Source: Engelhardtia mirabilis (GTDB lineage Bacteria > Planctomycetota > UBA1135 > GCA-002686595). From it: DNA of 64,000 bases. A program made the position numbers and the translations under genes. The notes beneath the pieces were generated by a model, which was given only the letters and a program-made list of their open reading frames with translations, did no database searches and was not told where the DNA came from. Positions 51,881-60,751 of this stretch are shown here, piece after piece. Position 1 is the first letter of the stretch; every line of letters begins with the position of its first letter. The stretch is from NCBI GenBank assembly GCA_007751255.1, contig CP036296.1, forward strand, positions 6,262,001 to 6,326,000. The letters are read 5' to 3'.

Positions 51881-53125
51881 TCAGCCCGCCGCGCTCAAGG
51901 CGCCCCGCCGCAGCAGGCCCCGAATCGTGATCACGTCGGCGGCGAAGCTCAGCATGTCGATGAAGCCGATCGAGTCCTCAATCGCGTCCAGACCAGGCTC
52001 GTCGTCGCCGAGTTGGTCGAGTGAGCGGTGGGTCCGCGCCAGCTCGCGCTCGAGGAACGAGACGTAGCTCGCGTACCCCTCCAGCTCGTCGCTCGCGGCA
52101 TCGAAGCGAGCGCGGCGCTCCTCGGCAAGCTGCTGGGCCAGGTCCACGGACCGTGACAGGTGCGTATTGACGCGCTGCTCGTCGGCGAGCTCGAGCTGCG
52201 CCTGCAGCAACTCGTCCGAGATCACCGCCAGGTCGCCCTCCAGGCTGTCGATCCGCGCCAGGGCCTCCGAGTACTTGCCCTCCCACTTGGCCGTCAGGTC
52301 GGCCTCGATCTCGTCGTGTACCCGCTGGCGATAGCTCACCACCCGCGAGCCGATGATCGCCTGGAGGTCGGCCGGAGTGCGGTCCCACCAGGCCGAGTCC
52401 GCCGCAGCCAGCCAGTACTCGACGGCGGCCTCGTCCGCGCCGACCAGTTCCAGTGCCTGGGCCGAGAAGACCGCGGCCAAGAAGAACGGCTCGTCGGCCC
52501 CGGCCGCGGCCAGACCCATGCGGGCTTGGTCCATGGAGCGCGCCACCTCGGAGGCCAAGGCCGCGCTGGGCTGGCCCTGTTGGCTCAAGCGCGCGTAGTC
52601 GAGCACCGCGGTGAAGAACCGGCGGTGCACGCCGAGATCGGGAAGGAGCGCGACGGTGTCCGGATGCAGCACCGCGCCGGGCCGCTCCATGGCTGCCTGG
52701 ATCGGCGCCGTGTCGAGCCCATCGAGGGCCGAGTAGAGCTCGTCGACCTCGGCGTCCGCACGCCGCCCGAGGGTCTTGCGCAGCTCCTTCACCACCGCCA
52801 GGTGCGTCTGCCCCCCACGACTGAGGAACAGCGACTCGACCCCGGCCGCGTCGAACAGCCCCGCCGCGAAGGCCGCGCGGTCGCGGTAGACCTCTTCCTC
52901 GACCCAGTAGCCGAGCTGGTCGCAGGTGCGGTCCACCCGCCGCGAGCGCAGCCCGGCCGTGACCCAGGTCCGCAGCTCCCCGGCGGAATCGAACTCCACC
53001 ACGGGCCCGTCCAGGGCCGACCCCGAGGGCGCCCGCCCGGGTCCGGCGCCTGCCCCGGACCCCGGCGAATGGCAGGCGCAGGTGGCGGCGAGGGTCAGGC
53101 ACAGGGCAGCGGCATTGAGCTTCAC
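51881..53125 (-). CDS. Putative lipoprotein with coiled-coil region
   Basis: 414 residues from GTG 53125, preferred because it opens a lipoprotein signal (LNAAALCLTLAATCAC) that longer starts would bury. A Gly/Ala/Ser linker is followed by an all-helical domain (about 45-270; QLGYWVEEEVYRDRAAFAAG, DQARMGLAAAGADEPFFLAA). About residues 275-385 form a long, heptad-like coiled coil (YSEALARIDSLEGDLAVISD, LLQAQLELADEQRVNTHLSR). The last 30 residues are hydrophobic/amphipathic. No family recognised. Same strand as and upstream of the SGNH gene, but separated from it by the palindrome. Confidence 0.7.
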   Translation of the reverse strand: MKLNAAALCLTLAATCACHSPGSGAGAGPGRAPSGSALDGPVVEFDSAGELRTWVTAGLRSRRVDRTCDQLGYWVEEEVYRDRAAFAAGLFDAAGVESLFLSRGGQTHLAVVKELRKTLGRRADAEVDELYSALDGLDTAPIQAAMERPGAVLHPDTVALLPDLGVHRRFFTAVLDYARLSQQGQPSAALASEVARSMDQARMGLAAAGADEPFFLAAVFSAQALELVGADEAAVEYWLAAADSAWWDRTPADLQAIIGSRVVSYRQRVHDEIEADLTAKWEGKYSEALARIDSLEGDLAVISDELLQAQLELADEQRVNTHLSRSVDLAQQLAEERRARFDAASDELEGYASYVSFLERELARTHRSLDQLGDDEPGLDAIEDSIGFIDMLSFAADVITIRGLLRRGALSAAG

Positions 53126-53293
53126 GGGACCTCCGGGGTGTCGACGGACGCCGGGCGAAGGGGCCCGAGTCGCGGGGGTCGATCCTAGCCCGTCTTCGCC
53201 GCCGCTGCCTCTGGCCTGGAGCCTCAAGTGGACTTGCCTCACCATCCGACTGCCCCGCACCGGTCACCAGGGTCCATGCCCAGCACGTCCAAG

Positions 53294-53694
53294 CTACGGC
53301 CTGCATCCGGCCCTCGCCCCCTGGCCCCGGATCCTTGCGATCGATGCGGGCTGGGGCAGCAACTCGATCATCGTCGGCGGCGTGGCGTCGTTGGAGCTCG
53401 TCGAGCCGACGACCAGTGCGGTGAGGGTCACAGTCGTGCCGACAAGGGTCGATTCGTCGATAGTGGGCGGCTGGCTGAAAGTAGCCCTGGGCATCCGTGA
53501 CGCCGACGAAGCCCTGGAAGGCCGGCGTGCCAATCAGGCTCCATCGGGCGACCGTCAGAAATGAGCGGCAGGAGGAGGGAGGTCGCGCTCGCTAGCAGAT
53601 CCAAGCCCGGCTCGGAGCCTGTGCCGTTGATCCAGAGCGCGTAGAAGGAGACTCCTGCGAGCACATGGCACCCGCGGTGTCTTCGCGCGGGCAT
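53294..53694 (-). pseudogene. Remnant of an exported-protein C-terminal module
   Basis: On the minus strand, pieces of one protein appear in successive frames: VLAGVSFYALWINGTG and LDLLASATSLLLPL (53600-53690), then IGTPAFQGFVGVTDAQGYFQ (about 53470-53545), then STLVGTTVTLTALVVGSTSS and PTMIELLP (53310-53460). The order and style match the ends of planctomycete secreted proteins (AGV.LYAQ...S...IG.P.F.G...TD..G.F). At least two frameshifts and loss of the 5' part make it a pseudogene. It fills most of the 607-base gap between 53125 and 53733; the remainder (53126-53293) should hold the promoter of the coiled-coil lipoprotein. Confidence 0.5.
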
Positions 53695-53732
53695 CCGGGC
53701 ACCGCCGAGATACCACCCCGTCGGACGCTGGA

Positions 53733-56171
53733 CTAGCGCCGCTGCCCGAGCGCCTCTAGCCGGGCAAGCAATCCTTCAGCTACTTCGCGTTGCGCGCGTA
53801 GCGAGACCGGAAAGACCGCGACACAGCCGTCTGCGTAGCCCGCGGCGAGCTCGCTGCCGGCAGGATCGAAGGCCAAGGCCGTAACGGTGCTCGGACCCGT
53901 GCTCGAGTCGACCAGAATCACATCGAACCTCAGCCCGCAAATGGCGACGGGCCCGTCGTCGTCGCCGATCGCCAACATCGACGAGCGAGCGTCGAACGCA
54001 AGGGCCGTCACCGCCGAGATGCCGCCTGGCCGAGCTAGCTCGCGCCAATCCCGATCGCCCGTGCGGCGCGTTCGTATCGAAATGCGCCCGCCCACCGCCG
54101 CAAGCCAATCACGGTCGAGCGAAGAGGTCACCAGCGAGGTCTCGCCCCATTCAGGCTTCCACCCCGAGGGGACCGCAACCGAGGGAGACAGTGCCGTCGA
54201 AATCGCGTCCACGGACTCCGGTCTTGACTCCGACGCCGACCAGCCGCGCGGCCAACTCCGGATCGCACCGTCCTCGAATCGAGCGATCAAATCGCCGCTA
54301 AGTTGGTCGACTCGCAGATCGACGACGCCGTCACCACTCACGGTCAGCCGACTTCGCTGCGCCTCGGGCAGGAGCGGCGGGCGCGTCGAACCGGATCGAG
54401 GCCCTTGCAGCACCCGGCTCGCGCCACGAGCGCGTCCTTCAAGAACCTGAACGCGCCCCAGCATGTCCGCCACCGCGATCCAGGCCAAGTCCTCGGTCGC
54501 CGCGATCTGGTCGACGGGGTAGGTCCCCAGGTAGATATCGCCAAGCGGAGCCACGTCGTGTGCAGTCCAAAGGTGGACTCTCCCGCTGTCACTTCCGCTC
54601 ACGACCCACCGACCGTCGCGCGATTGAACGGCGCTCGAGACGCGCGAATCGCCGGCTCGACGAGGAATTCCGAAGAACCCCATCTCGGGCGGATCGACTG
54701 CTGCAGAGATGAACTGCCCCTGCCCATCCACCGCAAGCAATCTCCGCTGGTCGGCGAATCCCTGAATCAAGTAAGAGCCGTCACTTCTGTCCAGCAGATC
54801 GCCCGACGCCGCACTGTGGAAGCGCATCTCCCAACTGGCTGACGACGCGATGATCTCGCCGTCGGTCGAGGTCGCGAGGCTCAGCCTCTGATTAGGGGGG
54901 TAGCTCGTCAGCAGCTCCACCTCGCCAGCGGCCCCCGAGGGGGTCCCGATGACGAAGACGCGGCCGGCGATGTCGCCGATTACCACGCGTGTCGGTCCGG
55001 CGCACGCCAGCGATTGGATTCCCTCGTCGCTCCCGACCGACCTCCCGGTGATTGCGCCAGTGCGCGGATCAGCCCAGAGCAGATCGCCGCGGTTCGTACC
55101 GATAACCAGCGCACCGACCGCGTCGAATGCGATGGCGGTGCCCTCGACGTCGCGCACCTCCACGGCCGCCCCGAGACTCTCGACGTCGACGACGAGGACC
55201 TGACCCCGTGAGGTGAGGAGGGCGAGGGTGCTCCCGCCCGGCGCAAACGCCATGCCGAGCAACGGGCCGTCGAAGCGCCCGAGCACGAACCGCTTCTCGG
55301 CAGCCACAATGGCACGTGCCAGCCCGATTCGAGCCGTTGGAGGGGTCGGGAGCCACGACGGTCGGACGGCATCGAGTGCCGCCTCCAGGGCCTCGCGCTC
55401 GGCACCGACCGTGTCCGCGAAGGCTGCCGCGCGATCCGACCCGGCGTTTCGACGAAGCATCTCGCGCGAATAGCCGATCGTCAGCACCGCGCCCGCCGAG
55501 AGCGCGAGCGTCACCGCGCCTACGGTCGACAGGGCCAGAACACGTCGTGCCCTCCGCCGCGCCGCGGCAACGAACTCGGTGGCCAACTTCGACGGACGCG
55601 GAAGGAGCTGCGGGTCGACTGCGGCACGGGCGGTCCAGGCCTCGAAACGACGCAGATCTCGGCCATCCAGGTGAGCGCTCCTGCTGGAAGCCTCCGCCCA
55701 TTCACGAGCCGCCCGCAGAACCTGCGAAGCGAACCTCGACAGGACGAAGTCGGTTCGAGCCGCAGCCGCGATCGCCCGCGCAGACTCACCCACGGCGGGC
55801 CAGGTGAGGACCCACTGGGCGGACCGCACACTCAGGGGCAGACCCTCGCCCTCACAATCCGGATCGATCCGGACTGGCACCAGCCTCTGCCCCCACTCGC
55901 CCGCCAGTTCAAGCTCTCGTCGACACTCGGACGAGGATTCGAGTGACCTCGATACGAGCACGACCATCGCATCCGAGGACGCGACAAGATCGTCGATCTC
56001 GGAACGGAAGTCCGGGCTCCCTGGCGTGAGAAGCCAGTCGCCGACCGGCTCGATCCCGGTGGCGCCCAACGCTGTCGCAAGGGCAGCACGCTCACTACCG
56101 TCGTCGTGGGCATAGCAGACGAAGACCCTGAGCCCCTCCGCGGCACCACCAGCTTCAGCGTCCTCTTCCAT
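53733..56171 (-). CDS. TIR domain - transmembrane - WD40-like propeller protein
   Basis: 812 residues from ATG 56171 (a GTG nine bases earlier is possible). Numbered from that GTG, the TIR domain covers about 15-150: RVFVCYAHDDG, then SDAMVVLVSRSLESSSECRREL with Glu89 in the place of the catalytic NADase glutamate (C-x-x-E). A short linker of the kind seen in TIR/nSTAND-WD40 proteins (LPRPSKLATEFVAAARRRAR) leads to one membrane helix (VLALSTVGAVTLALSAGAVL). The C-terminal about 520 residues hold degenerate WD40 blades (GRWVVSGSDSGRVHLWTAHD, LAFDPAGSELAAGYADGCVA). Probably a membrane-tethered sensor with NAD-cleaving or signalling TIR. Visibly lower GC than the adjoining priA. It follows priA by about 85 bases. 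Confidence 0.85.
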   Translation of the reverse strand: MEEDAEAGGAAEGLRVFVCYAHDDGSERAALATALGATGIEPVGDWLLTPGSPDFRSEIDDLVASSDAMVVLVSRSLESSSECRRELELAGEWGQRLVPVRIDPDCEGEGLPLSVRSAQWVLTWPAVGESARAIAAAARTDFVLSRFASQVLRAAREWAEASSRSAHLDGRDLRRFEAWTARAAVDPQLLPRPSKLATEFVAAARRRARRVLALSTVGAVTLALSAGAVLTIGYSREMLRRNAGSDRAAAFADTVGAEREALEAALDAVRPSWLPTPPTARIGLARAIVAAEKRFVLGRFDGPLLGMAFAPGGSTLALLTSRGQVLVVDVESLGAAVEVRDVEGTAIAFDAVGALVIGTNRGDLLWADPRTGAITGRSVGSDEGIQSLACAGPTRVVIGDIAGRVFVIGTPSGAAGEVELLTSYPPNQRLSLATSTDGEIIASSASWEMRFHSAASGDLLDRSDGSYLIQGFADQRRLLAVDGQGQFISAAVDPPEMGFFGIPRRAGDSRVSSAVQSRDGRWVVSGSDSGRVHLWTAHDVAPLGDIYLGTYPVDQIAATEDLAWIAVADMLGRVQVLEGRARGASRVLQGPRSGSTRPPLLPEAQRSRLTVSGDGVVDLRVDQLSGDLIARFEDGAIRSWPRGWSASESRPESVDAISTALSPSVAVPSGWKPEWGETSLVTSSLDRDWLAAVGGRISIRTRRTGDRDWRELARPGGISAVTALAFDARSSMLAIGDDDGPVAICGLRFDVILVDSSTGPSTVTALAFDPAGSELAAGYADGCVAVFPVSLRAQREVAEGLLARLEALGQRR

Positions 56172-56255
56172 GCCCACCACGCTTACGTTCTTCTGTCTGC
56201 CACGCGCGAAGTCATCGGCTGCAGCCAGAGAGTTCCATACAGCTTCGGAAGGCTG

Positions 56256-58586
56256 TCACAGCATCCCCATCGGATCCACGTCCACGCCGATGCGGGGGCG
56301 TGCGGTGGACTCCGCCAGCTCGAGCAGCAGCTCGCGGGCGGTGGCGAAGCGCGCCGAGCCCACCGGGGTCTTGACCAAGAGGTGGTGGCGGTAGCGGCCG
56401 CGCACGAGGGACATCGGCGCCGGGGCCGGGCCGAGGACGACCGCGTCGGTGCCGTCGAGGGCGGCGTGCAGGGCTTGGCAGGCGGAGTCGGCGACGCTGG
56501 CGGCTTTGCTGCCGTCCTCGTCCTCGAAGACGGCGCGCAAGATCCTGCCGAAGGGCGGGTAGCCCAGTTCGCGGCGCGAGACCAGCTCGGCCTCGGCGAA
56601 GCTCGTGAAGTCGTGGCGCGCGGCGAAGCGCACGGCCGGGTGCTCGGGGTTCTCGGTCTGGACCACGATGTGGCCGGCGAGGTCCGCGCGGCCGGCGCGG
56701 CCGGCGACCTGGCTGATGAGCTGGAAGGTGCGTTCGGCGGAGCGGAAGTCGGGCAGGTGTAGGGACGTGTCCGCCGAGACGATGCCGACCACGGTGACGC
56801 GCGGGAAGTCGAGTCCCTTGGCGATCATCTGGGTGCCGACCAGGAAGTCGAGCTCGCCCGAGCCGAAGGCCGAGAGGGTGCGCTCGTAGTCCTCGCGCCG
56901 GTGCATGGTGTCCGAGTCCATGCGGGCGACGCGCGCGGAAGGGAACAGCTTGCGCAGGGTGCGCTCCACGCGTTCCGAACCCGCGCCGATCATGCGGCCG
57001 CCGGGTGCCGAGCAGGTCGGGCAGTTGCGCGGCACCGCCGTCTCGTTCTGGCACAGGTGGCAGACCAGGCGGTCGATGTCGCGGTGCCAGGTCATCGGCA
57101 CGTCGCACTGGGCGCAGCGCACGGTCGTGCGACAGCCCGGGCACCACAGGACGGGCGCGTAGCCGCGGCGGTTGAGGAACAGGATGCCCTGCTCGCCGCG
57201 CTGCAGCGCGCCCTCCAAGTGCTGACGCAGGTTGCGGGAGAACAGCGCGCCGAACTCGCCCGTGGGCTCGGTCCGCATGTCGACGATCTCGACCCGCGGC
57301 ATGGGGCGGCCGCCAACGCGCTCGGGCAGGGACAGGTGCGCGTGGACGCCGGTGCGCGCGGCGTGCCAGGTCTCCAGGGCCGGGGTGGCCGAGCCCAGCA
57401 CGCACACGGCCCCCTCGCGGCGCGCACGCTCCAGGGCCACGTCGCGGGCGTGGTAGCGCGGCGTCGAGGCCTGCTTGAACGACGGCTCGTGCTCCTCGTC
57501 GATCACGATCACGCCCAGGTCCACCACCGGCGCGAAGACCGCCGAGCGCGCGCCGACGATCACCCGCGCCTCCCCGTGCCGCGCACGCCGCCAGGCGGAC
57601 AGGCGCTGGGCGTCGGTCATGCGGCTGTGCAGCACGGCCACGTCGTTGAAGCGCGAGCGGAACCAGCCCACGGTCTGGGGCGTGAGCGAGATCTCCGGCA
57701 CCAGCACGATCGCCGAGCGCCCCGCGGCCAGGGCGCGCTCGATGACCCGCAGGTAGACCTCGGTCTTGCCGCTGCCGGTCACGCCCTCGAGCAGAAAGCT
57801 GCGGTGCTTGCGCGTCTCGACGCAGTGGCTGATGGCGTCCACCGCCCAGGCCTGGGCCTCGAACAGCTCCGGCGGCGTGCTGCGCTCGCGGCCCTGCTCG
57901 CCCACCTCGAAGGGCTCGAAGGCGGCCGAGCGCAGCTCGACCAAGCCCTTCTTGGCCAGGGTCCGCGCGGGCGACTCGGACAGCCCCAGCTTGTTCGTCA
58001 GGTCGCGCAGGCCGATCTCGCCCTCGATGCCGAGCAGGGTCCGCAAGAGGCGGTGCTGCTCGGGGCTCTTCTCCTCCAGCTCGGCCAGGGCCTCCGGCGT
58101 CGCTGCCTCGGTCGCGCGCGCCATCCAGATGCGTTTGGTCTGGCGCTCGCGCTTGAGCGGCGCCGGCAGGATCGCGCCCAGGGCCTCGCCCCAGGCGCAG
58201 CCGTACTGGGTCGCCATCCAGCGCGTCAGATCGAGCAGCGGCGCGTCGACCACCGGCTCGGTGTCGAGGCAGCGCTCGATGGCGCGCAGCTTGTGGGCCG
58301 CGGCCAGATCCTTGTCGCTCGGCGGACCCACCGCCACCACCACGCCGACCTCGGTGCGCCGCCCGAAGGGCACGCGCACGCGCACGCCGAGGGTCACGGC
58401 CCCTTCCAACTCGACGGGGATCGTGTAGCTGAACTCCGTGCGCACGGGCCGCGCCAGGGCCACGTTGGCGACGACCTTGGGCGGCTCCACCGGGGGCGCA
58501 TCGACCTTCGGCGCAGCGGGTTTCTTGGCGCGCCTACGAGGCGGCCTCGGCTCGTCGTCGAGTTCTCCGAACAGGCCGGTGGCCAC
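56256..58586 (-). CDS. priA: Primosomal replication-restart helicase PriA
   Basis: 776 residues from a GTG. PriA reloads the replicative helicase at stalled forks. The N-terminal DNA-binding domain (YTIPVELEGAVTLGVRVRVP, FGRRTEVGVVV) is followed by the helicase core: GVTGSGKTEV (motif I), VIVIDEEHE (II), LGSATP (III), and GTQMIAKGLDFPRV (V) with QVAGRAGRAD (VI). Between the lobes is the zinc ribbon with four cysteine pairs (CPGC, CAQC, CHLC, CPTC), all intact. Length is typical. It is the last gene of a leftward operon with the MazG-like gene 24 bases upstream. Confidence 0.97.
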   Translation of the reverse strand: MATGLFGELDDEPRPPRRRAKKPAAPKVDAPPVEPPKVVANVALARPVRTEFSYTIPVELEGAVTLGVRVRVPFGRRTEVGVVVAVGPPSDKDLAAAHKLRAIERCLDTEPVVDAPLLDLTRWMATQYGCAWGEALGAILPAPLKRERQTKRIWMARATEAATPEALAELEEKSPEQHRLLRTLLGIEGEIGLRDLTNKLGLSESPARTLAKKGLVELRSAAFEPFEVGEQGRERSTPPELFEAQAWAVDAISHCVETRKHRSFLLEGVTGSGKTEVYLRVIERALAAGRSAIVLVPEISLTPQTVGWFRSRFNDVAVLHSRMTDAQRLSAWRRARHGEARVIVGARSAVFAPVVDLGVIVIDEEHEPSFKQASTPRYHARDVALERARREGAVCVLGSATPALETWHAARTGVHAHLSLPERVGGRPMPRVEIVDMRTEPTGEFGALFSRNLRQHLEGALQRGEQGILFLNRRGYAPVLWCPGCRTTVRCAQCDVPMTWHRDIDRLVCHLCQNETAVPRNCPTCSAPGGRMIGAGSERVERTLRKLFPSARVARMDSDTMHRREDYERTLSAFGSGELDFLVGTQMIAKGLDFPRVTVVGIVSADTSLHLPDFRSAERTFQLISQVAGRAGRADLAGHIVVQTENPEHPAVRFAARHDFTSFAEAELVSRRELGYPPFGRILRAVFEDEDGSKAASVADSACQALHAALDGTDAVVLGPAPAPMSLVRGRYRHHLLVKTPVGSARFATARELLLELAESTARPRIGVDVDPMGML

Positions 58587-58610
58587 GGTAACGGGGGGCC
58601 CCTCGAGCCC

Positions 58611-58889
58611 TCAGCGGTCCTTGTGGTGGCCGGGCACGCCGTCCGCCAGGTACTTGGCGCGCACCGCGTCCTCGAGGTCGATGCCGCGCATGGACGCCAG
58701 GCTCGCTAGCCAGGCGAAGACGTCGGCGAACTCCCCCGCCAGCTCGTCATCCGGCGCCCCGCGGCGCAGGTCGCGGGTCAGCTCGCCGACCTCCTCGGCG
58801 AACCACATGTAGGTGCCCTCGAGGCCGCGCTCGGTGTCGCGCTCGAAGTAGAGCTGTCGGATCAGGTCTTGGAACTCGCGGATCTGCAT
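58611..58889 (-). CDS. MazG-like nucleotide pyrophosphohydrolase
   Basis: 92 residues, single MazG domain. The metal-binding helices are clear: EEVGE at 32-36 and ExxD at 53-56 (EFADV). Such enzymes hydrolyse non-canonical or excess (d)NTPs to monophosphates; this short form resembles the stand-alone all-alpha NTP pyrophosphohydrolases rather than the two-domain MazG. A GGAGG site precedes the ATG. It starts three bases after the phosphatase stop and is cotranscribed with priA, so a nucleotide-pool cleaning role alongside DNA maintenance is reasonable but unproven. Confidence 0.9.
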   Translation of the reverse strand: MQIREFQDLIRQLYFERDTERGLEGTYMWFAEEVGELTRDLRRGAPDDELAGEFADVFAWLASLASMRGIDLEDAVRAKYLADGVPGHHKDR

Positions 58890-58892
58890 GGG

Positions 58893-60269
58893 TCAGTCGT
58901 CCCTCCGAACAGTGACGACCGAGAGGTCCGCCGGGAACACCTCATCCGCGCAAAAGGCTTCGAGGTCCGCGCGCAGGCCGCGCAGGAAGCGGTCGGTCGA
59001 CAGGCCCGCGCGCCCCACCACGAGCTGGTAGAAGCCGCGCTCGCCCAGCTCGTCGCCGTTCTCGTCGGGCAGGCCCGCGGCGGCGGCGCCGGCCAGGACC
59101 AGCCGGTCGCCGGGGGCCACCTCCAGGCGTTGGACGTCGAGCCGGCGCGCGAACACCGGCCCCTTGTCGAGGCCCAGCGCGAGGCCGCCGGGCTGCAGCA
59201 CGCGCAGCTTGCCGTCCGCCGCGCCGATCCGCAGCACCGGCAGGCGGTGCCCGGCGCAGACCACCGTGGCCGCGTCGCCGCCGGGCTCGAGCTGCACGTA
59301 GAGGGCGCTGACCCAGGTGCCGCGCAACACGTCGCGGGCCAGCTCGCGGTTGACCTCGGCCAGGGCGGCGGTGACCTCGTCGCCGCGGCGCAGGGCCGAG
59401 CGCAGGAAGGCGCGGGCGGTGGCGCCGATCAGGGCCGCGGGCGCGCCGCTGGCGCCGACGTCGCAGACCAGCAGCCCGAGGGAGCCGTCGTCGAGCTCGA
59501 TGAAGTCGTGGAAGGCGCCGCCGAGCTCGGGCCCGGCCAGGTGGAAGGCGCCCACGTCGAAGCCCGCCAGCAGGGGCGTGGCCAGGGGCATCAGCGCGTC
59601 GCGCACGGCGCCGGTCAGCTCCGCCTCGCGCTCTCGGGCGTCGAGCTCGAGCTCCGCCTCGCGGGCTTCGGAGAGCTCGTCGCTCATGCGGTCGAGCGCA
59701 CGGCTGAGCGAGGCGATCTCGCTGCCCCCGCCGCCGACCCGCCCGCGGTAGCGCGGGTCGTGGATCGAGATCTGCCGCACGGACTTGATGATCGCGCGCA
59801 GGGGGCTCGTGAACTGGCTGGCCGCCCACCAGGCAACGCCCACGCCCACCAGCACCATGGCGGCCAGGATCGGCAGGACCAGGCCGAGCAGGGTGCGGCC
59901 CACGTCGTCGCGCTCGGCGGGCACGAACAGCCGCACCTCTGCGGAGCCCTCGCCGGCGCGGAACAGCTCGGCGTCCACGGCTCCGTCGACGCGCACGGGC
60001 TCGCTCGACACGCCCCCCTCGTGCCGCTCGCCGCGCCGCGTGCCCGTGCCGCCGGCCGCCCGCCAGGCGCCCGACTCGGCGCGCTCACTCAGCGCCACCG
60101 AGCTGGCCAGCAGCCGCTCGGCGTAGTTCTCGGTCACCGCCGTCGCGCTGCGCACGATCAGGTAGCCCGCCCCGCCACCCACGAGGACCAGCGCCCCCGC
60201 GATGGCGAAGGTGAAGCGCGCGGCGAGGCCGATGCCCCCCGAGCGCTCCGCTCCGCGTCCCCGACTCAC
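58893..60269 (-). CDS. Membrane HAMP-PP2C (SpoIIE/RsbU-type) phosphatase
   Basis: 458 residues from a GTG that overlaps the pgpA stop (GTGA). Two transmembrane helices (FTFAIAGALVLVGGGAGYLI and LLGLVLPILAAMVLVGVGVA) bracket an about 90-residue periplasmic sensor region. A HAMP-like linker follows (FTSPLRAIIKSVRQIS) with a short coiled coil, then a PP2C domain of SpoIIE type (about 230-455): FHDFIELDDGSLGLLVCDV, ATARAFLRSALR, TVVCAGHRLPVLRI, VAPGDRLVLAG. The D-G metal motifs are diverged (VCDVGASGAPAAL), so activity is likely but not certain. Classical targets are phosphorylated anti-anti-sigma factors; none is encoded nearby. Confidence 0.88.
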   Translation of the reverse strand: MSRGRGAERSGGIGLAARFTFAIAGALVLVGGGAGYLIVRSATAVTENYAERLLASSVALSERAESGAWRAAGGTGTRRGERHEGGVSSEPVRVDGAVDAELFRAGEGSAEVRLFVPAERDDVGRTLLGLVLPILAAMVLVGVGVAWWAASQFTSPLRAIIKSVRQISIHDPRYRGRVGGGGSEIASLSRALDRMSDELSEAREAELELDAREREAELTGAVRDALMPLATPLLAGFDVGAFHLAGPELGGAFHDFIELDDGSLGLLVCDVGASGAPAALIGATARAFLRSALRRGDEVTAALAEVNRELARDVLRGTWVSALYVQLEPGGDAATVVCAGHRLPVLRIGAADGKLRVLQPGGLALGLDKGPVFARRLDVQRLEVAPGDRLVLAGAAAAGLPDENGDELGERGFYQLVVGRAGLSTDRFLRGLRADLEAFCADEVFPADLSVVTVRRDD

Positions 60270-60751
60270 CCGACCAGGGTCCAGTTGGCGGGCTCGAGCA
60301 GCAGCAGCCTCGCCGCCGCCATCACGGCCAGGCCGTAGAGCCCGGCGACCACGTCGTCGAGCAGGATGCCGTCACCGCCGCCCAGGCGCTCCATGCGTCG
60401 CGCCGGCGGGGGCTTGACGATGTCGAACAGACGGAAGACGAAGAAACCGACGATCAGCGTCAGGTAGGTCGGGCTGCCGAGCCACCAAACCGTGACCAGG
60501 TAGCCCACGACCTCGTCGAGCACGAAGATGCCCGGGTCCTTCTTGCCGGCGTAGGCCTCGGACCAGTCGCCGAGGCTGCGGCCGACCAGGTACACGAGCA
60601 CGGCCGCCACGAGGCTCCACACGGCGAAGTTGCCGGTGAAGGACAGGCCCCAGGCGATGGCCACGCCACCCAGGGTCCCGAAAGTCCCGGGGGCGAAGGG
60701 CGAGCAGCCCAGGTAGCCGCAGGAGACGATGCCGAGCTTGAGTTTGTCCAC
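60266..60751 (-). CDS. pgpA: Phosphatidylglycerophosphatase A
   Basis: 161 residues from a GTG at 60751, whose first base is the last base of the pgsA stop (TAGTG). PgpA dephosphorylates phosphatidylglycerol phosphate, the step directly after PgsA. Family motifs are present: GYLGCSPFAPGTFGTLGG near the start, DPGIFVLDEVVGYLVT with the metal-binding acids, and GGDGILLDDVVAGLYG. Four membrane helices are visible. Adjacency and overlap with pgsA make the pathway assignment strong. Confidence 0.95.
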   Translation of the reverse strand: MDKLKLGIVSCGYLGCSPFAPGTFGTLGGVAIAWGLSFTGNFAVWSLVAAVLVYLVGRSLGDWSEAYAGKKDPGIFVLDEVVGYLVTVWWLGSPTYLTLIVGFFVFRLFDIVKPPPARRMERLGGGDGILLDDVVAGLYGLAVMAAARLLLLEPANWTLVG

